Below, in pieces: positions 5,606 through 10,411 of a stretch of DNA of 10,411 bases (the stretch's first letter is position 1; every line of letters begins with the position of its first letter). The notes below the pieces were generated by a model, which worked only from the letters and a program-made list of their open reading frames with translations, had not been told where the DNA came from and did not search any database. The position numbers and the translations under genes are program-made. This DNA comes from Bacteroidales bacterium (GTDB taxonomy: Bacteria; Bacteroidota; Bacteroidia; Bacteroidales; VadinHA17): assembly GCA_003520925.1 (NCBI GenBank), contig DOTV01000221.1, positions 21,375 through 31,785 on the forward strand, in the 5' to 3' direction.

Positions 5606-7402
5606 ATGCCTGATATTATTAAGCTTTTACCCGATTCGGTTGCAAACCAGATCGCTGCAGGAGAAGTTATTCAGCGGCCGGCATCAGTTGTAAAAGAACT
5701 GATGGAAAATGCAGTAGATGCGAAAGCTGGTTCCATTGATGTCATTATTAAAGACTCAGGAAGAACTCTTGTTCAGGTAATCGACAATGGCTCAGGGATG
5801 TCGGAGACCGATGCAAGGCTCTCATTTGAAAGACATGCAACTTCAAAGATAACCTCAGCCCACGATCTCTTTGCAATTACTACCAAGGGTTTCAGAGGTG
5901 AGGCACTGGCTTCAATAGCAGCTGTTTCGATGGTTGAGCTCAGAACCAGAAAACATGAAGATGATTCAGGAACTCTGATCATAATAAACGGTTCAAAGGT
6001 CGAAACACAGGAGCCATGCAGCTGCCCCTCCGGTTCGAACTTTTCTGTAAAGAACCTTTTCTACAATATCCCGGCCCGGAGACGATTTCTGAAGTCGGAC
6101 AATACTGAAATGAGGCATATAATTACAGAGTTTCAGAAGATCTCTATTGCTCATCCCGGAATCAGGTTTACTCTGCATCATAATGATAATGAAATATATA
6201 CGCTTGGATCAGCTAATCTGCGCCAAAGGATAATAGGTGTATTCGGCAAGCAGATAAACAACGACCTGATTACTCTCGAAACTGCCACAACACTAATAGG
6301 TATTAAAGGATTTATTGGGAAGCCTGAGAATGCCAGACGGACATATGGGGAGCAGTTCTTTTTTGTCAATAACAGGTTCATGAAACATCCATATTTTCAT
6401 AAAGCAGTTATTGAAGCATACCAGAATATACTTCCGCCTGAGGCAATTCCTTCGTATTTCATTTTTATGGAAACGGATCCTGCCTCGATAGATATAAATA
6501 TTCATCCTACAAAAACAGAGATCAAATTTGAAGATGAACGATCGATCTGGCAGATACTTATGGCGTCTGTCAGAGAGGCTCTCGGAAGGTTTAATATTGT
6601 ACCTTCTCTCGATTTTAATGATGAAGGTCTGATAGATATCCCTGTCAGATCGGCATTTAAGAGTATTCCTGATCCTCCCTCTATTGAAATTGACCCGCGT
6701 TACGATCCCTTTGCCGGTGATGATAAAGTTTCCAATCAGAACAGACTTATCGAGAGGTTCGAAAGAGAAAATAATTCGGGTTGGGAAAAACTTTATACCG
6801 CTCTTGAACATGAAGTTCCGGAACCTGCTGTGAACGGGACAGACAGGAAGTTTTTTCAGATAAAGAACAAATACATTGTTTGTCCGGTTAAATCGGGCCT
6901 TATGCTTATTGACCAGAAAAGGGCTCATGAAAGGATCCTTTATGAAAAGTTCCTTGAAAACCTTAACAATAACAGAAGCCTCAGCCAGTCGGAGTTGTTT
7001 CCAGTCAGTGTAGAGCTGAATCCGGCAGATATTCTTGTACTTAAAGAAATTGAAGTAGATATCAGGCTGCTTGGTTTTGCTTTCAGCTTTTCGGGAAAAA
7101 ACATGATTTCAATAACCGGACGTCCTTCTGAAATAGGTTCATCTGACCCGGCGATGATGATTGAGATTCTGCTTGAAGAGTTTAAGAAGACACAGTCGGA
7201 TCCCTCAACCGGGATAAGAGAAAAGGTAGCCTCCGCCATGGCAGGTGCCTCAGCAATCCCCTATGGAAAAGCGCTTATGAAAAGTGAAATGGAGGATCTG
7301 TTCGATACACTCTTCCTGTGCAAAGCACCTAATTACTCACCAAAAGGGAAAGCTGTCATCAACATTTTAACGCTTGAAGAGATTGATAAAAGACTCCGAT
7401 AA
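5606..7402 (+). CDS. mutL: DNA mismatch repair protein MutL
   Basis: MutL is the ATP-driven mediator between mismatch recognition by MutS and strand removal. The protein has 598 residues. The N-terminal GHKL ATPase is intact: NQIAAGEVIQRPASVVKEL with the catalytic Glu 31, Asn 35 in MENAVDA, DNGSGM (60-65), HATSKI (77-82), GFRGEALASI (95-104) and FYNIPARRRFL (152-162). INIHPTKTEIKF (298-309) closes the transducer domain. A variable linker spans about 335-410, and the C-terminal dimerisation domain runs from about 415. The nuclease motif, normally DQHAxxExxxxE, reads DQKRAHERILYE (436-447): Asp and both Glu are kept, but His is replaced by Lys and Ala by Arg. Near the end, YSPKGKAV (577-584) stands where nicking MutLs have CPHGRP. 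Nicking activity is therefore uncertain. The start gives the standard N-terminus (MPDIIKLLPDSVANQIAAGE). Confidence 0.97.
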   Translation: MPDIIKLLPDSVANQIAAGEVIQRPASVVKELMENAVDAKAGSIDVIIKDSGRTLVQVIDNGSGMSETDARLSFERHATSKITSAHDLFAITTKGFRGEALASIAAVSMVELRTRKHEDDSGTLIIINGSKVETQEPCSCPSGSNFSVKNLFYNIPARRRFLKSDNTEMRHIITEFQKISIAHPGIRFTLHHNDNEIYTLGSANLRQRIIGVFGKQINNDLITLETATTLIGIKGFIGKPENARRTYGEQFFFVNNRFMKHPYFHKAVIEAYQNILPPEAIPSYFIFMETDPASIDINIHPTKTEIKFEDERSIWQILMASVREALGRFNIVPSLDFNDEGLIDIPVRSAFKSIPDPPSIEIDPRYDPFAGDDKVSNQNRLIERFERENNSGWEKLYTALEHEVPEPAVNGTDRKFFQIKNKYIVCPVKSGLMLIDQKRAHERILYEKFLENLNNNRSLSQSELFPVSVELNPADILVLKEIEVDIRLLGFAFSFSGKNMISITGRPSEIGSSDPAMMIEILLEEFKKTQSDPSTGIREKVASAMAGASAIPYGKALMKSEMEDLFDTLFLCKAPNYSPKGKAVINILTLEEIDKRLR

Positions 7403-7413
7403 TAGTATATTTG
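7383..7413 (+). promoter_or_regulatory. Promoter for the rhomboid genes, overlapping the end of mutL
   Basis: TATATTTG at 7406-7413 matches TAnnTTTG exactly and starts four bases after the mutL stop. TTG at 7383-7385, inside the last mutL codons, is a plausible -33 box with 20 bases of spacing. Transcription would start near 7420, about 32 bases before the first rhomboid ATG. The rhomboid genes could therefore be expressed independently of mutL while also receiving read-through. Confidence 0.55.
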
Positions 7414-7451
7414 CCCGTAATTAAATTGATTGTATAAATAAAAGCTTATAA

Positions 7452-8195
7452 ATGAACGGATACGGCAGAGGTTTAATGGCATTACCGCCTGTGGTAAAGA
7501 ATCTCATCCTGATAAACGTCTTTATGCTTATTGCAGACTTTACTGCAAAAAGTGTTTTCGGAGTTGATCTTACTGCAGTACTCGGGCTTTACTTTCCGAA
7601 GTCGGATCAATTCATGCCTTTGCAGATAATTACACACATGTTCATGCATGCTAATTTCATGCATCTTTTTTTCAACATGTTTGCTCTCTATATGTTTGGC
7701 GGCATCCTCGAAAATGTGTGGGGCCCCAAAAGGTTCCTGATCTATTATCTGGTTTGCGGCCTGGGTGCGGCGCTCGTCCACGAAACCGTAATAATGTTCG
7801 AGTACAATAAACTTATAAATACTGTTTCACCCGATAATCTTCAGATTGTGATTGATAACGGGGCCAAGGTTTTAAATGAAGGGAAGCAGTATGCTGATGT
7901 AACGATGAGAGATCTCCAGATGCTGCTTAATACTCCTACAGTGGGGGCTTCAGGTGCTATTTTCGGAGTACTTCTTGCATTTGGCGTCCTCTTTCCAAAT
8001 ACCCAGCTTATGCTTCTGTTCCCTCCCATTCCCATAAAAGCAAAATATTTTGTTATCGGTTACGGGGCTATTGAGCTCTATCTGGCACTTACCCAGCCCG
8101 GCAGCAATATTGCTCATGCTGCTCACCTCGGAGGTATGCTGTTTGGCTATATCCTGATAAGGTACTGGAGAAAAACGACCACAACCCTGTATTGA
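7452..8195 (+). CDS. Rhomboid family intramembrane serine protease, first of two
   Basis: This polytopic inner-membrane protease, 247 residues, would cleave membrane helices or sequences next to them. Rhomboid hallmarks are HANFMHLFFN (66-75, ending in the conserved Asn 75), GASG with the catalytic Ser 167, and HAAHLGG (222-228) with the catalytic His 225. The Ser/His pair is complete, so activity is likely. Between the helix ending near 110 and the Ser helix at about 164 lies a hydrophilic stretch of some 50 residues (112-163) containing NGAKVLNEGKQYADVTMRD. This is longer than the corresponding loop of E. coli GlpG as I recall it, and may be a family feature in Bacteroidota. The ATG at 7452 gives MNGYGRGLMALPPVVKNLIL, a normal N-terminus; no Shine-Dalgarno sequence is present. 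The gene ends in TGATG shared with the next gene. Confidence 0.95.
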   Translation: MNGYGRGLMALPPVVKNLILINVFMLIADFTAKSVFGVDLTAVLGLYFPKSDQFMPLQIITHMFMHANFMHLFFNMFALYMFGGILENVWGPKRFLIYYLVCGLGAALVHETVIMFEYNKLINTVSPDNLQIVIDNGAKVLNEGKQYADVTMRDLQMLLNTPTVGASGAIFGVLLAFGVLFPNTQLMLLFPPIPIKAKYFVIGYGAIELYLALTQPGSNIAHAAHLGGMLFGYILIRYWRKTTTTLY

Positions 8196-9082
8196 TGAGA
8201 ATCTGGGACGATATCGGAAAAACTTTCAAAAACGGAAACAGCCTGACAAGACTGATCTATGTTAACATTGCAGTTTTCTTGCTTATCACAATTGGTTCTA
8301 TTATTGCATATCTGCTTAATAATCAGACTCTTCAGATTAACTTACTGAATTGGCTTTCAGTTCCGTCTTCATTCAAAGCCTTTCTTGTAAGACCCTGGAC
8401 CCTTATTACTTATATGTTTACCCACAAGGATATCCTCCATATCCTGTTCAATATGCTGTGGCTTTACTGGTTCGGTACCATATTTCTTGAATATCTCGAT
8501 CAGAAAAAGCTTGTTGCAGTCTACCTTCTCGGAGGTATTTGCGGAGCTGTTGTATATATAATCTCATTCAATATTTTCCCGGCCTTCGATCAGGTTGTAA
8601 ATGAATCGGTAGCCATAGGAGCTTCGGCATCTGTTCTGGCGATAGTAGTAGCAATAGCAGCTTACGTTCCTGATTATTCGGTTAACCTGTTCCTGATTGG
8701 CCGGATAAAGATAAAGTGGGTGGCTCTTGCAATATTCATACTTACATCGGTAATGGATTTCTCGGTAAATTCAGGAGGAAAACTTGCCCATATAGGAGGA
8801 GCTGCTTTCGGGTACATTTATACTGTAAGTCTCCGTCGTGGACATGATCCAGGAAAGGGCCTGAATAAAATCCTCGATTTCTTTGCCACTCTTTTTAAGC
8901 CAAGAAAAAAGCTCAGGGTCACCTATAAAAAGAAAAAAACTGATTATGAATACAACAAGGCCAGGGCTGACCATCAGGAGCAGATTAACAAAATACTCGA
9001 TAAGATCTCCAAGGGAGGCTATGACTGTCTGACTAAAGAAGAAAAGGATCTCCTGTTCAGGGAAAGTCAGAAAAATAACTGA
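8195..9082 (+). CDS. Rhomboid family intramembrane serine protease with cytoplasmic C-terminal tail, second of two
   Basis: This second rhomboid has 295 residues and starts at the A of the previous stop (TGATG), which suggests translational coupling. An in-frame TTG at 8192 would add only one residue and is not preferred. Motifs are HKDILHILFN (77-86, ending in Asn 86), GASA with the catalytic Ser 144 (Ala where most rhomboids have a second Gly), and AHIGG (198-202) with His 199. The catalytic pair is therefore kept. After the last helix, near 210, comes a lysine-rich soluble tail (RKKLRVTYKKKK, 237-248) and a short helical segment with DKISKGGYDCLTKEEKDLLF (269-288). This resembles the small DUF6576-type domain that I recall at the end of Bacteroidota rhomboids. 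The tail would be cytoplasmic and might bind a partner. No substrate can be proposed from the sequence. Confidence 0.94.
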   Translation: MRIWDDIGKTFKNGNSLTRLIYVNIAVFLLITIGSIIAYLLNNQTLQINLLNWLSVPSSFKAFLVRPWTLITYMFTHKDILHILFNMLWLYWFGTIFLEYLDQKKLVAVYLLGGICGAVVYIISFNIFPAFDQVVNESVAIGASASVLAIVVAIAAYVPDYSVNLFLIGRIKIKWVALAIFILTSVMDFSVNSGGKLAHIGGAAFGYIYTVSLRRGHDPGKGLNKILDFFATLFKPRKKLRVTYKKKKTDYEYNKARADHQEQINKILDKISKGGYDCLTKEEKDLLFRESQKNN

Positions 9083-9177
9083 TCCAAAGATTGGTTACTT
9101 TCGTAAATGCTTTATCCTGTCTTATCAAAAATCATTAGCTTCACCCCAGTTTATTCAGGAATACTGATAAATTCGCC

Positions 9178-10281
9178 ATGAGAAGTCAGAATACCTTGAA
9201 AAAGTTTTTTTACAGAACATTTCTTGGAGTAAATATCCTTTTTGCACTGGCACTTGTATTTTCATACTTGTCAGTTCATATAAATCCGGATACGATTGCT
9301 TTGCCCGCCCTTTTCGGTCTTGGATATCCATACCTTCTTCTTGTTAATATCATAATTGCTATAATCTGGGCAATAGCTTTGAAATGGGAGGCCCTGATCT
9401 CTGTTATTGTCATCGCGGGAGGCTTTACCCATTTTTCAAATTACATTAAGATACAGAAGCCCTCAGGCGACAAGACCGGGACTTTCCAGGTACAGAGCTA
9501 TAATGTCAGGTTATTTAATTATTTTGAAAGCAGGAAGAGCGGCATCTCGGAAAAAAGGATTCTTGAACTGTTAAAGAATCAGAAAGCCGATGTAATATGC
9601 CTCCAGGAAGTTTATATTATCGGAGATCCCGGATTTAAAGAGCTTCAAATAAAATCAGCTCTCGGAGGAAAATATTATTCACATTTTAAAGTGATCGGTA
9701 CTGGAAAGAACAGTTATTACGGGATAGCTACACTCAGCAGATTCCCTATAACAGGTCGCGGAGATATTGTTCATAGCAAGTCATCGAGCCTTTCAATATA
9801 TTCAGATATCCTTGTTGGGGAAGATACAATAAGAGTTTTCAATAACCATCTGCAGTCATTCCGCCTCCACAGGATGGAACGGAACTTTTTGAATGAGATC
9901 GTTGAGACATCGGATGACAAGGAGACGCTTAATGAGATTGCAAGTATTTCTTCGAGCCTGAGAAAAGGTTTTGTTAAAAGGGCATCACAGGCTCAGGCTG
10001 TTAAGGCAAGAATCGACAAATCCCCATACCCGGTTATTGTGGCGGGCGATTTTAACGATACCCCGGTTTCATATTCATACAGAAAAATCAGGAAAGGACT
10101 GAATGATGCGTTTGTTACTTCCGGATACGGGGCAGGGTTTACATACAGGGGTAATTATCCCCCTAACAGGATTGACTATATACTCTATGACGATGCGATC
10201 GAGTGCCGTCAGTTTGATATATTAAAAGTAAAATACTCTGATCACTATCCTATTGTTGCTTATTTCAGAAAGAAGAACTAG
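9178..10281 (+). CDS. Membrane-anchored endonuclease/exonuclease/phosphatase (EEP) family protein
   Basis: This EEP-fold metal-dependent hydrolase has 367 residues. It begins with three predicted membrane helices (about 13-33, 50-68 and 71-89), preceded by a basic N-terminus. With the N-terminus inside, the catalytic domain from about 100 onward would face the periplasm (inference). EEP motifs in order are QSYNVRLF with Asn 109, CLQEV with Glu 144, YGIATLSRFPI (181-191), NNHLQS with His 224, AGDFNDTP with Asp 291 and Asn 293, RIDYIL with Asp 333, and SDHYP with His 356. All catalytic positions are present. It follows the second rhomboid by 95 bp on the same strand and is probably co-transcribed, since no convincing promoter is seen in the gap. 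It differs from the upstream EEP lipoprotein in how it is anchored. The substrate is unknown. Its last 17 bases overlap the convergent dehydratase gene. Confidence 0.92.
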   Translation: MRSQNTLKKFFYRTFLGVNILFALALVFSYLSVHINPDTIALPALFGLGYPYLLLVNIIIAIIWAIALKWEALISVIVIAGGFTHFSNYIKIQKPSGDKTGTFQVQSYNVRLFNYFESRKSGISEKRILELLKNQKADVICLQEVYIIGDPGFKELQIKSALGGKYYSHFKVIGTGKNSYYGIATLSRFPITGRGDIVHSKSSSLSIYSDILVGEDTIRVFNNHLQSFRLHRMERNFLNEIVETSDDKETLNEIASISSSLRKGFVKRASQAQAVKARIDKSPYPVIVAGDFNDTPVSYSYRKIRKGLNDAFVTSGYGAGFTYRGNYPPNRIDYILYDDAIECRQFDILKVKYSDHYPIVAYFRKKN

Positions 10282-10411
10282 TCTGGTTGCTGGTTGGTTG
10301 GAATGGTAGTCTGGTTAAATCAACGTTCCCTCCTGAAATAATTAGTCCGATCCTTTTCCCCTTGAAAAATCCCGGATTCTCTTTAATGACTGCCAGCACT
10401 GTTGCAGAGGA
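10265..10411 (-). CDS. PLP-dependent serine/threonine dehydratase (threonine ammonia-lyase type), C-terminal end
   Basis: On the minus strand an open frame enters from the right edge and stops with TGA at 10265-10267, giving 48 residues. It reads SSATVLAVIKENPGFFKGKR, then IGLIISGGNVDLTRLPF. This is the characteristic end of the catalytic domain of fold-type II PLP serine/threonine dehydratases (compare LSGGNxDLxRLP in TdcB/IlvA-type enzymes), which deaminate threonine or serine to the keto acid. After RLPF the last 11 residues (QPTSNQTSSSF) are low in complexity; they are encoded by a TGGTTG-rich repeat and the end of the convergent EEP gene. No ACT-type regulatory domain follows, so it resembles the short catabolic form rather than the long biosynthetic IlvA. 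The rest of the gene lies outside the window, so no symbol is given. Confidence 0.85.
   Translation of the reverse strand, partial: SSATVLAVIKENPGFFKGKRIGLIISGGNVDLTRLPFQPTSNQTSSSF
10279..10316. repeat. TGGTT-rich low-complexity repeat with TAGTCTGGTT direct copies
   Basis: TAGTCTGGTT occurs at 10279-10288, where its first three bases are the EEP stop codon, and again at 10307-10316. Between them the sequence is mostly GGTTGCTGGTTGGTTGG. On the opposite strand the same bases encode the last residues of the dehydratase. It resembles the other short-period repeats in this window in style but not in sequence. Confidence 0.5.

Noticed and set aside
6293..6928. Minus-strand open frame of 211 codons opposite mutL
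   Set aside because: It lies wholly antisense to conserved MutL sequence, has no recognisable motif, and its odd composition is what an antisense reading of mutL would give.
9096..9103. TACTTTCG as a promoter -7 box for the last EEP gene
   Set aside because: It has one mismatch to TAnnTTTG and no TTTG or TTG at a suitable upstream distance, so read-through from the rhomboid genes is more likely.
4535..10281. The nuclease-fold, MutL and rhomboid genes as a defence system
   Set aside because: MutL is housekeeping and the EEP proteins appear to act outside the cytoplasm. No sensor, toxin or mobile-element context is present.

Overview
The window looks like chromosomal DNA from a member of the Bacteroidota, probably a Bacteroidales-type bacterium. 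Three things suggest this. The best promoter matches are of the TAnnTTTG type (5509-5516, its mirror at 5499-5506, and 7406-7413). None of the starts has a clear Shine-Dalgarno sequence. The protein families, including a lipoprotein nuclease-fold hydrolase, a paired rhomboid locus and a split YbhF-type exporter, are typical of that phylum. This placement rests on recall, not on a database search.

Region 1 (1-4455, plus strand) is an export operon cut by the left edge. It holds the end of a HlyD/YbhG-type periplasmic adaptor, two separate ABC ATPases corresponding to the two halves of E. coli YbhF, and two ABC-2 permeases related to YbhS/YbhR. Together these would make an inner-membrane exporter with a periplasmic adaptor; the substrate is unknown. 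The two ATPases have complementary defects that predict one competent and one degenerate ATP site. Two gaps inside this operon carry short-period repeats.

Region 2 (4456-5605) contains a convergent intergenic stretch with a possible terminator, a minus-strand lipoprotein of the endonuclease/exonuclease/phosphatase (EEP) fold, and a 204-bp divergent region. In that region a 22-bp palindrome holds two back-to-back promoter -7 elements.

Region 3 (5606-10281, plus strand) runs mutL, two rhomboid proteases overlapping by one base, and a membrane-anchored EEP-fold protein. A promoter sits at the mutL stop codon, so the rhomboid pair can probably be transcribed apart from mutL.

Region 4 (10265-10411) is the C-terminal end of a minus-strand PLP-dependent serine/threonine dehydratase. 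It overlaps the end of the EEP gene by 17 bp and has a tail translated from a low-complexity repeat.

There is no gene-free stretch above 300 bases. I see no rRNA, tRNA, CRISPR array, insertion sequence or phage genes. I do not see a wholly new system. The points most worth a second look are the asymmetric ATPase pair, the altered MutL nuclease motif, the palindromic divergent promoter and the repeats in the gaps.
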